Shown piece after piece: positions 32,812-40,542 of a DNA stretch of 64,000 nt (the stretch's first letter is position 1; every line of letters begins with the position of its first letter). Position numbers and translations under genes: made by a program. The notes beneath the pieces were generated by a model. That model was not told where the DNA came from. It did not search any database and saw only the letters and a program-made list of their open reading frames with translations. Source of the stretch: VRUE01 sp963704505 (GTDB lineage Bacteria > Actinomycetota > Thermoleophilia > Solirubrobacterales > 70-9); the NCBI GenBank assembly GCA_963704505.1, contig OY969912.1, positions 2,728,001-2,792,000 of the forward strand, read 5' to 3'.

Positions 32812-33054
32812 CTAAGGAGCGAGCGGTGGCGGGCGCTGCGCGAGGCCGAAGGCGATCAGCAGGCCGCCACTTGCGGCGAAGGAGCGCGGCGGGATCGGCC
32901 GGCGGGCGGGACGCGCGCGCGAGGGCCTCGAGCCGCTGCGGGACGAGATCCGCTCAGAGAGGCGGATGACCGTCTCATACCCCGGGTAGTGGCCGAGGGC
33001 GAGCGACCCCAGCAAGAGGATCAGCGGCACCGCGGCGATCAGGATCTCGAGCAT
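32812..33054 (-). CDS. Small single-pass membrane protein, hypothetical
   Basis: An 80-residue protein with an N-terminal helix (MLEILIAAVPLILLLGSLALG), a basic Arg/Ser/Pro-rich middle and a second weakly hydrophobic stretch (FAASGGLLIAFGLA). No family recognised. It is kept because it fits the direction and spacing of the operon (13 nt after the preceding gene) and has a membrane helix at the very start. Could still be spurious. Confidence 0.5.
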   Translation of the reverse strand: MLEILIAAVPLILLLGSLALGHYPGYETVIRLSERISSRSGSRPSRARPARRPIPPRSFAASGGLLIAFGLAQRPPPLAP

Positions 33055-33067
33055 CGCTGCCTAAAAC

Positions 33068-33358
33068 CTAGCGGGAGCCCCTCGGAGCGGTCACCTGATG
33101 GCCGTTGACATTCGGCGCGTCGATCGTTTCTTCGCTGCCGTAGACGAGGAAGCCGATGACCACGGCTATGCCGAGCGCGATGCCCAGCAGGATGCCCACG
33201 GCCCAGTCCAGCCGGCGTCCACGCCGGCCGGGCTTCGGAGCGGTCTGGCCGCCCTCGTCCGAGCCCTCCGGGCTTGGCGGGCCGGGCTCGGGGACGCGGC
33301 GGATGCCGTCGACGGGACCGGCATCGCCCTCCCCCGCCCCGGATCCGCCGGCCGGCAA
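33068..33358 (-). CDS. Small single-pass membrane protein, hypothetical
   Basis: A 96-residue protein: Gly/Pro-rich cytoplasmic N-terminus, basic GRRGRRLD, one helix (WAVGILLGIALGIAVVIGFLVYG) and a short exterior tail. TTG 33358 follows GAGG and lies 7 nt after the stop of the CADD-like gene. No known family. Probably part of the same operon as the cupredoxin. Confidence 0.55.
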   Translation of the reverse strand: MPAGGSGAGEGDAGPVDGIRRVPEPGPPSPEGSDEGGQTAPKPGRRGRRLDWAVGILLGIALGIAVVIGFLVYGSEETIDAPNVNGHQVTAPRGSR

Positions 33359-33365
33359 GGGGCCT

Positions 33366-33989
33366 CTAGCCGGCGCTGACGCCGTCGAGCAAGCGCCAGT
33401 TGGCCTTGAAGGCAGCCTCGGCCGCCGCGACGAGGGCCTCAGGGTCGGCGTCGGCGAGGTGGGACTCGATCAGCGAGCGCCCCTCGGCCGCGTGCTCGAC
33501 GTCGGCCTTCTCGTGGACGCGGAAGTACTCGTTGCCGGGTCCGTCATCGATCCCGTAGTGAGCCTCGAGGCCCTCCCGCTTGGTCTTCGAGATCGCCGGC
33601 TGGCCGCTCTCGATCGCGTAGAGGCGGACGAGCTGGGCGAGCCTGTCGCCCTTCATCGTCCAGGCGTCGACGCACTCCTTCGTCTCGGCAGTCGGAGCGG
33701 CTCCGACCTCTCCGCCGACAGCTTCGACGAAGCCGTCCCAGAGCGCGATGTGGGCCTCCTCCTCCTCCGCGTGCAGGCGCAAGTCGGCGCGCTCGGCCTC
33801 GGGCGCCGACTCGGCGACGTCGGCGCTCAGTCGAGCGATGGCGGCGGCAGCGTGGCGGTACTGGCCCGAGTAACGGGCGAGCTCGTCGCGACTCAACTCA
33901 CCGGCCGACCAGCGCTGGTAGAAGGGGTGCTCGAGCACGTTCCAACGTTCGCGTGCCTGCTCGATCTCCTGCCAGACGTCGTTGCTCAC
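33366..33989 (-). CDS. TenA/PqqC-fold protein, CADD-like iron-containing oxygenase
   Basis: A 207-residue all-helical haem-oxygenase-fold protein. LEHPFYQRWSAGELSRDELARYSGQYRH opens the fold. Candidate metal ligands are in LHAEEEEAHIALW, YAIESGQP and YFRVHEKADVEHA, the E/H pattern of the CADD/PqqC-like diiron group (CADD makes p-aminobenzoate in Chlamydia). The role here is unknown. GTG 33989 has AAGGAGGAG upstream. First gene of the five-gene minus-strand operon ending at 30950. Confidence 0.75.
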   Translation of the reverse strand: MSNDVWQEIEQARERWNVLEHPFYQRWSAGELSRDELARYSGQYRHAAAAIARLSADVAESAPEAERADLRLHAEEEEAHIALWDGFVEAVGGEVGAAPTAETKECVDAWTMKGDRLAQLVRLYAIESGQPAISKTKREGLEAHYGIDDGPGNEYFRVHEKADVEHAAEGRSLIESHLADADPEALVAAAEAAFKANWRLLDGVSAG

Positions 33990-34032
33990 GGTGCTCCTCC
34001 TTGGGGGGACTGAAGTGGACGAGGCACCAGGA

Positions 34033-34038
34033 TAACGT
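34033..34038 (+). promoter_or_regulatory. -10 element TAACGT of a probable leaderless promoter
   Basis: TAACGT ends 7 nt before ATG 34046, which selects this start over longer in-frame readings. Confidence 0.5.
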
Positions 34039-34045
34039 CAGCCGC

Positions 34046-34855
34046 ATGCGCCCAGAGAAGGACAACATCGCCGCCCCCGACCTGCCCTCGGGAATCCCCT
34101 GGATCGGCGAGGCGCCACGTTCGATGCCGGAGCTGACCGCGGCGGGGCCTGCCCTCGTCCACTTCATCGACTTCGCCCAGCTGAACAGCGTCAGGACGTT
34201 GCCCTACCTGAGTGAGTGGGACGCCCGCTATCGCGAGGCCGGGCTGCGGACGATCGGCATCCAGGCACCGCGATTCCCCTTCGGCGCCGACCCCGACACG
34301 GTGGCGGCCGGGCTCGGAGGCCTCGGGGTCGGATTCCCGGTGGCGATCGACACGCAACGCGATCTCTGGCATTTGTACGGCTGCGAGGGGTGGCCGAGCC
34401 TCTTCCTCTGGAGCCTCGGGGGAGCGCTCACCTGGTTCCACTTCGGCGAGGGGGAATACGCCGCCACCGAGGAGGCGATCCAGGCCGAGCTGCGCGAGCT
34501 GGACGCGCTCCGCCACCTGCCCGAGCCGATGGCGCCCCTGCGCCCCGGCGATGCACCCGGGGCGACCGTGATCGCGCCCACCCCGGAGGTCTTCCCGAGC
34601 GGGTCGATGGAGGAGCCTTGGGAAGACGGGCGCCTCGAGCTCCCCTACGAGGCCGGCGGCGCCTACGCGACCGTCGAGGGAATCGGGGAGCTGACCGTCG
34701 AGCTGGACGACCGGCCGGCGGTGAAGGTTCCGATCGACGGGGCGGGCCTCTACGCGCTCGCCGAGCACCCGCGCCACGAGCACCACCGGCTGGCTCTGAA
34801 CGGGTCGCCGGGCCTGCGGATCTGGTCTCTGGGATTTGCCGCCGGGGTGCCCTAG
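34046..34855 (+). CDS. Thioredoxin-fold (DipZ/TlpA-like) protein lacking the CxxC motif
   Basis: A 269-residue cytoplasmic protein. Residues about 30-150 follow the TlpA/DipZ pattern: PALVHFIDFAQLNSVRTLPYLSEWDARYREAGLRTIGI then VAIDTQRDLWHLYGCEGWPSLFLW, with the cis-proline loop present. The position of WCxxC is occupied by FAQLNS, so thiol redox activity is not expected. Residues 190-269 are beta-rich and resemble the C-terminal module of DipZ-like proteins. Role unknown. It is divergent from the CADD-like operon. Confidence 0.7.
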   Translation: MRPEKDNIAAPDLPSGIPWIGEAPRSMPELTAAGPALVHFIDFAQLNSVRTLPYLSEWDARYREAGLRTIGIQAPRFPFGADPDTVAAGLGGLGVGFPVAIDTQRDLWHLYGCEGWPSLFLWSLGGALTWFHFGEGEYAATEEAIQAELRELDALRHLPEPMAPLRPGDAPGATVIAPTPEVFPSGSMEEPWEDGRLELPYEAGGAYATVEGIGELTVELDDRPAVKVPIDGAGLYALAEHPRHEHHRLALNGSPGLRIWSLGFAAGVP

Positions 34856-34890
34856 GCTGCGTTCCTCCGGCCCCTCAAAGAGGAGATTCG

Positions 34891-35250
34891 ATGATCACCA
34901 AGCTTGACTTCGTCGGCATCCCGTCCACCGACGCGGAGCGCTCGCGCGCCTTCTACGTCGACACCCTCGGCCTCCGCCCGGACGAGCACGGGAACTTCGA
35001 ATTCTGGGTCGGGGACACCTGCTTCGGGATCTGGGAACCGGCGAAAATGGGGATGGAGTTCGCGCCCCAGAAAAACGCCCACCCGGCGCTGCACGTCGAC
35101 GACGTCGCCGCTGCCAAGGCCGAGCTCGAGGCGAAAGGCGTCGAGTTCGCCGGCGACATCCTCGACACCGGCGTCTGCCACATGGCGCTCTTCAGCGACC
35201 CCGACGGCAACGATCTGATGCTGCACCACCGCTACGCCCCGGTGAAATAG
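34891..35250 (+). CDS. VOC family protein (single domain)
   Basis: A 119-residue glyoxalase-fold protein: ITKLDFVGIPSTDAERSRAFYVDTLGLRPDEHGNFEFWVGD, then HPALHVDDVAAAKAELEAKGVEF and ALFSDPDGNDLMLHHRYAP. The metal site typical of dioxygenase or glyoxalase I members is only partly evident (H88-type and C-terminal H). ATG 34891 has AGAGGAG upstream. Substrate unknown. Confidence 0.85.
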   Translation: MITKLDFVGIPSTDAERSRAFYVDTLGLRPDEHGNFEFWVGDTCFGIWEPAKMGMEFAPQKNAHPALHVDDVAAAKAELEAKGVEFAGDILDTGVCHMALFSDPDGNDLMLHHRYAPVK

Positions 35251-35259
35251 GCGCGGGCC

Positions 35260-36228
35260 CTAAGCCCGGGCCGCGAGCTCGTCGCGGATCTCCTTGGGCA
35301 GCATGAAGCGGACGTCCTCGTGGACCGTGCGGAGCTCGGAGACCTCCTCGGCGCCGCGCTCGCGGAAGAGCGAGACGAGCGCCTCGACCAACTCCTCGGG
35401 GGCGCTGGCGCCCGACGTGATGCCCACCGTTTCGACGCCCTCGAGCCAGGCCTCCTGGACCTGTGACTGGTTGTCGATGAGGTGGGACGCGGCGCCGTGC
35501 TCGCGTGCGACCTCGACCAGCCGGTTCGAGTTGGAGGAATTGGTCGAGCCGATCACGAGGACGAGATCGCACTCGCGTGCGAGCTGCTTGACCGCGATCT
35601 GCCGGTTGGTCGTCGCGTAACAGATGTCGTCGGACTTGGAGCTGACGATGCCGGGGAACTTCGCCCGGAGGGCGGCGATGATCTCGCCCGTTTCGTCGAC
35701 CGAAAGTGTGGTCTGGGTGATGAAGGCGACCCTCTCGGGGTCGGGGATCTCGAGCGTCTCGACCTCCTCGACGGTCTGCACGAGGACGATGCTCTCCGGC
35801 GCCTCCCCCATCGTGCCTTCGACCTCCTCGTGCCCCTCGTGGCCGATCATCACGATCGTGTAGCCGTCGGCGGCGAAGCGGCGCGCCGAGACATGGACCT
35901 TGGTGACCAGCGGGCAGGTTGCGTCGATCGTGCGAAGGCCCCGGGAGGCCGATTTGTCGTGGACCGCCGGGGCGACGCCGTGGGCGGAGAAGACGACCAT
36001 CTCGCCCTCCGGCACCTCGGTCTCCTCCTCGACGAAGATCGCTCCGCGCTTGGCCAGTTCCTCGACCACGTGCTTGTTGTGGACGATCTCCTTGCGCACG
36101 TAGACGGGCGCTCCGTAGAGGTCGAGGGCGCGCTCGACCGTCTGCACGGCGCGGTCGACGCCGGCGCAGTAGCCGCGCGGGGCGGCGAGCAGGACACGCT
36201 TCGGAGCGGCTGTGGCGGTAGGGGCCAT
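35260..36228 (-). CDS. ispH: 4-hydroxy-3-methylbut-2-enyl diphosphate reductase
   Basis: A 322-residue IspH, the last enzyme of the MEP isoprenoid pathway, making IPP and DMAPP with a [4Fe-4S] cluster. The three cluster cysteines are in RGYCAGVDRA, DATCPLVTKVH and DDICYATTNRQ; substrate residues are in SAHGVAP and GHEGHEEVEGT. ATG 36228 begins the conserved N-terminus, and TACCCT lies 6 nt before it. The frame remains open far upstream antisense to the acyltransferase, which is a shadow. Confidence 0.95.
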   Translation of the reverse strand: MAPTATAAPKRVLLAAPRGYCAGVDRAVQTVERALDLYGAPVYVRKEIVHNKHVVEELAKRGAIFVEEETEVPEGEMVVFSAHGVAPAVHDKSASRGLRTIDATCPLVTKVHVSARRFAADGYTIVMIGHEGHEEVEGTMGEAPESIVLVQTVEEVETLEIPDPERVAFITQTTLSVDETGEIIAALRAKFPGIVSSKSDDICYATTNRQIAVKQLARECDLVLVIGSTNSSNSNRLVEVAREHGAASHLIDNQSQVQEAWLEGVETVGITSGASAPEELVEALVSLFRERGAEEVSELRTVHEDVRFMLPKEIRDELAARA

Positions 36229-36234
36229 GGCCCC

Positions 36235-36257
36235 AGGGTAGCGATGGGAGTTAGCCT
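36235..36257. promoter_or_regulatory. Divergent leaderless-type promoters for ispH and the WS/DGAT gene
   Basis: On minus, TACCCT (36240-36235) lies 6 nt before ATG 36228. On plus, TAGCCT (36252-36257) lies 7 nt before ATG 36265. The whole intergenic gap is 36 bp, so both promoters must be this compact. Confidence 0.6.
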
Positions 36258-36264
36258 TCCGGGA

Positions 36265-37683
36265 ATGAGCTCGACCACAGAAGGCCGCCATCTCGATCGC
36301 CTGACCGCGGTGGATGCCTCGTTCCTGAGCAACGAGACCTCCTCGAGCCACATGCATGTCGGCGCGATCCTGATCTTCGAGGGCCCGCCGCCGCTCTACG
36401 TCGACCTGGTCGAGCACGTGCGCGGCAGGCTGCGCATGGTGCCGCGCTTCCGCCAGCGGCTCGCGGTGCCGCCGCTGGAGGCCGGCCGGCCGCTCTGGAT
36501 CGACGACGTCAACTTCAACCTGACCTACCACATCCGCCACACCGGGCTGCCGGAGCCGGGCGGCGAGGATGAGCTGAAGCAGCTCGCCGGGCGGGTCTTC
36601 TCCCAGCAGCTCGACCGCTCCAAGCCGCTCTGGGAGTTGTGGCTGGTGCAGGGGCTCGAGCGGGACCGTTTCGCGATCCTGACCAAGACCCATCACGCCA
36701 TGGTCGACGGGATCTCGGGCGTCGACATCGCCACGGTGCTCTTCGACCTGGAGCCGGTTCCGCAGCCGGCGGAGGTCGCCGACGACTGGGCCCCGCGCCC
36801 CGAGCCGAGCACCTCGGACCTGGTCGCCCGCGCCGCTACCGACGTCGCCTCCGCGCCGCTGCGCTTCGGCGGCCGCGCGGTCGAGGCGATCCGCAATCCC
36901 GAGGCCACCGCTCGCAAGGTCGGCGAGGCGGTCGAGGGCCTGGGGGAGTTCGTCGGGGCCCTGGCCGACCCCGCCCCGGACGTCCCCCTGAACCAGGAGA
37001 TCGGGCCGCACCGTCGCTTCGTCTGGGCCCGCTCCGAGCTGGCGACCTTCAAACGGATCAAGGACACCTTCGGCGGCACGGTCAACGACGTCGTCCTCAC
37101 CGTCGTCACCGGCGCCCTGCGCGAATGGCTGCACGCCCGAGGGGTGCGCACCGAGGGGCTGGAGCTGCGCGCCCTGGTCCCCGTCTCGATCCGCTCCGAG
37201 GACGAGCGTGGCAACCTCGGCAACCGGATCGCCGCGATGCGCGGCCCGCTGCCGGTCTACGTCGAGGACCCGGTGCGCCGGCTGCGCGTGGTCAGCGAGC
37301 AGATGGAGGGCCTGAAGCGCTCCAAGCAGGCGCTGGGTGCCGAAGTGATCTCCCGCTTCAACGACTTCGCCCCGCCGACCCTGCTCGCTCAGGCCTCGCG
37401 GGTCAACTTCTCGACCCGGCTCTTCAACCTGATCGTCACCAACGTCCCCGGGCCCCAGCTTCCCCTCTACGTCCTCGGGCGCGAGCTTGAGGAGGTGTTC
37501 CCGGTCGCCTTCCTGCCCCAGAACCACGTTCTCGCGGTGGCGATCATGAGCTACAACGGGCGCATCTGCTTCGGCCTGCTCGCCGACTACGACAGCGTCG
37601 AGGACGCCGACGCGATCGCCGCCGGGATCGAGGACTCGCTGGCCGAGCTCGAGTCCGCCGCGGCGGCCGCGACACCCGCCTGA
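36265..37683 (+). CDS. Wax ester synthase / diacylglycerol acyltransferase (WS/DGAT)
   Basis: A 472-residue WS/DGAT family protein. The catalytic HHxxxDG is HHAMVDG (143-149). The N-terminal DRLTAVDASFLSNETSSSHMHVGAILIFEG and C-terminal FNLIVTNVPGPQLPLYVLGRELEEVFPV are family blocks. It transfers acyl-CoA to diacylglycerol or fatty alcohol to make storage lipid on the inner membrane face. The downstream FxsA gene has its own promoter. Confidence 0.92.
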   Translation: MSSTTEGRHLDRLTAVDASFLSNETSSSHMHVGAILIFEGPPPLYVDLVEHVRGRLRMVPRFRQRLAVPPLEAGRPLWIDDVNFNLTYHIRHTGLPEPGGEDELKQLAGRVFSQQLDRSKPLWELWLVQGLERDRFAILTKTHHAMVDGISGVDIATVLFDLEPVPQPAEVADDWAPRPEPSTSDLVARAATDVASAPLRFGGRAVEAIRNPEATARKVGEAVEGLGEFVGALADPAPDVPLNQEIGPHRRFVWARSELATFKRIKDTFGGTVNDVVLTVVTGALREWLHARGVRTEGLELRALVPVSIRSEDERGNLGNRIAAMRGPLPVYVEDPVRRLRVVSEQMEGLKRSKQALGAEVISRFNDFAPPTLLAQASRVNFSTRLFNLIVTNVPGPQLPLYVLGRELEEVFPVAFLPQNHVLAVAIMSYNGRICFGLLADYDSVEDADAIAAGIEDSLAELESAAAAATPA

Positions 37684-37708
37684 GGCCGGGTCGGCGGGTC
37701 GCCCCGTC

Positions 37709-37714
37709 TAGGCT
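37709..37714 (+). promoter_or_regulatory. -10 element TAGGCT of a probable leaderless promoter (FxsA gene)
   Basis: TAGGCT ends 6 nt before GTG 37721; no ribosome site. Confidence 0.55.
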
Positions 37715-37720
37715 TGGTCC

Positions 37721-38248
37721 GTGCTGATTCTCGTCGCCCTATTCATCGTCGTGCCGATCGCGGAGCTCTACGTGATCATTCAGATCGGCGGCCTGATCGG
37801 GGTCGGGCCGACGATCGCGCTGCTGCTCGCCGACGCCCTGCTCGGCTCCCTGCTGCTGCGCCATCAGGGCCGAGGCGCCTGGGAGCGCTTCAACAAAGCC
37901 GTCGCCGAACGGCGCTTTCCGGGGCGCGAGGTCGCCGACGGCCTGCTGATCGCGATCGGCGGGACCCTGCTGCTCGCCCCCGGATTCATCACCGACATCG
38001 TCGGGCTGATCTTCCTGATCCCGCCGACGCGGGCGATCGTCCGCCACCTGCTCAAAGGGGTGGTCGGGCGCCGCTTCATCGTCATGGGAGGGCCTGCCGG
38101 AGCCGCCTACGGAGCGGCCTCGGGTGCCGGCAAGGCTTACGGATACGCAACCCGCGAGCGTCCGGCCTCAAACGGTGCGACGCGTGACTACGACGTGGAG
38201 GGCACCGCCGAGGAGATCGACCCGGAAGACCCGCAGCTACCGGGCTAG
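37721..38248 (+). CDS. fxsA: FxsA family membrane protein
   Basis: A 175-residue cytoplasmic-membrane protein: VLILVALFIVVPIAELYVIIQIG, TIALLLADALLGSLLLRHQGRGAW and LLIAIGGTLLLAPGFITDIVGLIFLIPPTR are characteristic. In E. coli FxsA affects phage F exclusion; the general role is unknown. The C-terminal 50 residues are Gly/Ala-rich then acidic and not conserved. GTG 37721 is supported by the upstream -10. Confidence 0.85.
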   Translation: MLILVALFIVVPIAELYVIIQIGGLIGVGPTIALLLADALLGSLLLRHQGRGAWERFNKAVAERRFPGREVADGLLIAIGGTLLLAPGFITDIVGLIFLIPPTRAIVRHLLKGVVGRRFIVMGGPAGAAYGAASGAGKAYGYATRERPASNGATRDYDVEGTAEEIDPEDPQLPG

Positions 38249-38302
38249 ACCCCTGGGATGTTCAGGCGACCGCAGGATCGGGAAGACGGAGGTGGAGCAC
38301 CG

Positions 38303-39346
38303 ATGACCTACCTAGCGGCCCCCGATCGATACGAAGGCACGATGCGATACCGGCGAACGGGCCGCTCCGGCCTCGACCTCCCGGTCCTCTCGCTGGGCTA
38401 CTGGCACAACTTCGGCGACGACCGTCCTTTCGAGGTCCAGCGGGCGATCTCACGACGCGCGTTCGACCTCGGCATCACCCATCACGACCTGGCCAACAAC
38501 TACGGGCCTCCCTACGGGTCCGCGGAGAGCAATTTCGGCCGGCTGATGCGAGAGGACCTCGGTACCTACCGCGACGAGCTCGTGATCTCGACCAAGGCCG
38601 GCTGGGACATGTGGCCGGGTCCCTATGGCCAGGGCGGCGGATCGCGCAAGTACCTGCTCGCCTCGCTCGACCAGTCCCTCGAGCGTTTGGGGCTCGACTA
38701 CGTCGACATCTTCTACTCCCACCGCCTCGACGCCTCGACGCCGCTGGAGGAGACGATGTGCGCGCTCGACGCCGCCGTCCGTCAGGGCAAGGCGCTCTAC
38801 GTCGGCATCTCCTCCTACGACGCGGAGCGCACTCGGCAGGCTGCGGCGATTCTTCGCGACCTCGGAACGCCGCTGCTCATCCACCAGCCGTCCTACTCGA
38901 TGTTGAACCGCTGGATCGAGACCGAGGGCCTGCTCGACGCCGCCGCCGAGCTCGAGATCGGGGTGATCGGCTTCACCGCTCTGGCCCAGGGCCTGCTCAC
39001 CGATCGCTATCTCGACGGCGTCCCCGACGACTCGCGCGCCGCTCGCGACCCGGATTTCGACAAATCCTGGCTCAGCGAGGAGATCCTCGACAGGTTGCGT
39101 GCCCTCAACGAGATCGCGTCCAGGCGTGGCCAGAACCTCGCCCAGCTCGCCCTCGCCTGGGGGCTCCGGGATGAGCGCGTGACCTCGCTGGTGATCGGAG
39201 CCTCCTCGGTCGACCAGCTCGAGCAGAACGTCGCGGCCCTGGACAACCTCGAGCTCTCCGCCGAGGAGCTGGAGGAGATCGACGGGCAGGTCGAGGCAGG
39301 CGCGGGCGTGGACCTCTGGCGGGAGGCGCGCGAAGGCGCGATGTAG
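38303..39346 (+). CDS. Aldo/keto reductase (YghZ-like)
   Basis: A 347-residue (alpha/beta)8 NADPH-dependent reductase. The catalytic tetrad appears as D and Y in HHDLANNYGPPYGSAE, K in ISTKAGWDMWPG and H in YSHRLD. KAGWDMWPGPYGQGGGSRKYLLASLDQSLERLGLDYVDIF is close to the L-glyceraldehyde-3-phosphate reductase (YghZ/GPR) type, suggesting methylglyoxal or aldehyde detoxification. ATG 38303 is preceded by GGAGCACC; an ATG at 38258 in frame lacks homology. Confidence 0.88.
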   Translation: MTYLAAPDRYEGTMRYRRTGRSGLDLPVLSLGYWHNFGDDRPFEVQRAISRRAFDLGITHHDLANNYGPPYGSAESNFGRLMREDLGTYRDELVISTKAGWDMWPGPYGQGGGSRKYLLASLDQSLERLGLDYVDIFYSHRLDASTPLEETMCALDAAVRQGKALYVGISSYDAERTRQAAAILRDLGTPLLIHQPSYSMLNRWIETEGLLDAAAELEIGVIGFTALAQGLLTDRYLDGVPDDSRAARDPDFDKSWLSEEILDRLRALNEIASRRGQNLAQLALAWGLRDERVTSLVIGASSVDQLEQNVAALDNLELSAEELEEIDGQVEAGAGVDLWREAREGAM

Positions 39347-39369
39347 GGCCTGGGGCAGCGGCGGGCGGC

Positions 39370-39528
39370 CTAATGGCCCGCTTGGTCGCCTCGTTCGCGC
39401 CGGAGCTTCTGCTTCCACGGCAAGACCGGGATGCCCTCGCGGGCGCAGCCCAGGGCTTCGGCCTGGGGCGCTCCGGCGGTCGCCGGTCCGACGAGCTTCT
39501 CCCCGCTGCAGCGCCGGCCATCGCCCAT
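39370..39528 (-). CDS. Possible small basic protein, hypothetical
   Basis: A 52-codon open frame from ATG 39528 to TAG 39370 in the otherwise gene-free 39347-39560. It encodes two cysteines (RRCSGEK, LGCARE) and a basic end (PWKQKLRRERG). About 84% of third positions are G or C, as in nearby genes. No ribosome site or -10 at the usual spacing is visible and no family is recognised, so it may be chance. Confidence 0.3.
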   Translation of the reverse strand: MGDGRRCSGEKLVGPATAGAPQAEALGCAREGIPVLPWKQKLRRERGDQAGH

Positions 39529-39560
39529 ACATGTCCGGCACCGGTTGCAGCGTTACATCC

Positions 39561-40529
39561 TCAGGAATGCCGAGCGATGCGGGGCACCAGAAGCCCGAAC
39601 AGATAGGCGATCCCGACACCCAGCGCGGTCTCCAGGAGACGCTCGTTGAACCGCGAGCTCGCCGAACCCGGATCGGAATGGAGCAGGAGGAGGAAGACGA
39701 GGAAGGTGGTGAACCCGGCCGTGACGTACCAGCGGCTGCGGTGGGTCGCGGCCGCCGCGGCGAGAGCCGCGATCGCGGCAAGCGCGTACCAGCCGTTGGC
39801 GGGATCGGTCCTGACCAGGCCGACGGCAAGGACGGCGCCGATCGCGACCGCCAGGATCCTTCCGACGCTCCGCAGCCGCTGCATCTCAGCCGTAGGGCGC
39901 ATCACCAGGAGAGCGGCGGCGCAGGCCCAACCGACGTGCTCGAGGCCGAGGATGAAGCCGATCGTGGCTGCTGTTGCCCCGGCCGCCCCGAGCCGAACGC
40001 CGTACTCCAGCGTCGGCGGCGTCATCGGCGGACCGTCCGCCGGCCGCTCGCGCTCCGGCCAGAGCACCGAGACGGCGCAGGCAAAGACGGATCCGACGAC
40101 CATCAGCGCCGCCAGGCCGGCCGCCTTGCCGACATCTGTGTAGCTGAGGCCGACCCCGACCATCGGCAGGGAGAGGACCATCGCGATCTGCCCGACGCGC
40201 GAGCGTGCCGCCAGCAGCGCGGCCCCGACCCCGAGCAGGGCGATCGAGGCGACCGCGAGGATCGGGACGCCGGCGAGGATGCCCCCGAGCAGCATCGGAA
40301 CGCCGGTCAGAACGCCGAGCGCGATCAGCGCGACGCGGCCGCGGCGCCTCGGGGGTAGGCCGAGGATCGCCGCCGGGAGAACACCCACCGACAGAGCCAG
40401 GCCCCGCGCCGGGTCATCGAGGGCGACGATCGCCGCGGGAAGCGCGTAGGTCGCACCGAGCACGGCATCGACCCAGTCCCAGGCAAGCCCGGGGCCAGGG
40501 TCTCCGATGCTCTCCTCGTCGGCCGGCAC
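39561..40529 (-). CDS. FUSC-like aromatic acid exporter family membrane protein
   Basis: A 322-residue protein with two clusters of membrane helices separated by a short charged loop (SVLWPERERPADGPPMTPPTLEYGVRLG). The second half, GAAGATAATIGFILGLEHVGWACAAALLVMRPTAEMQRLRSVGRILAVAIGAVLAV, resembles the FUSC/YccS fusaric-acid-resistance domain. Likely an exporter or envelope protein. GTG 40529 is selected because TAACTT lies 7 nt upstream. Confidence 0.7.
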   Translation of the reverse strand: MPADEESIGDPGPGLAWDWVDAVLGATYALPAAIVALDDPARGLALSVGVLPAAILGLPPRRRGRVALIALGVLTGVPMLLGGILAGVPILAVASIALLGVGAALLAARSRVGQIAMVLSLPMVGVGLSYTDVGKAAGLAALMVVGSVFACAVSVLWPERERPADGPPMTPPTLEYGVRLGAAGATAATIGFILGLEHVGWACAAALLVMRPTAEMQRLRSVGRILAVAIGAVLAVGLVRTDPANGWYALAAIAALAAAAATHRSRWYVTAGFTTFLVFLLLLHSDPGSASSRFNERLLETALGVGIAYLFGLLVPRIARHS

Positions 40530-40536
40530 TCAGGCC

Positions 40537-40542
40537 AAGTTA
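40537..40542 (-). promoter_or_regulatory. -10 element TAACTT overlapping the stop codon of the upstream hydrolase gene
   Basis: TAACTT (40542-40537) starts with the TAA stop of the 40540-43089 gene and ends 7 nt before GTG 40529. Confidence 0.5.
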
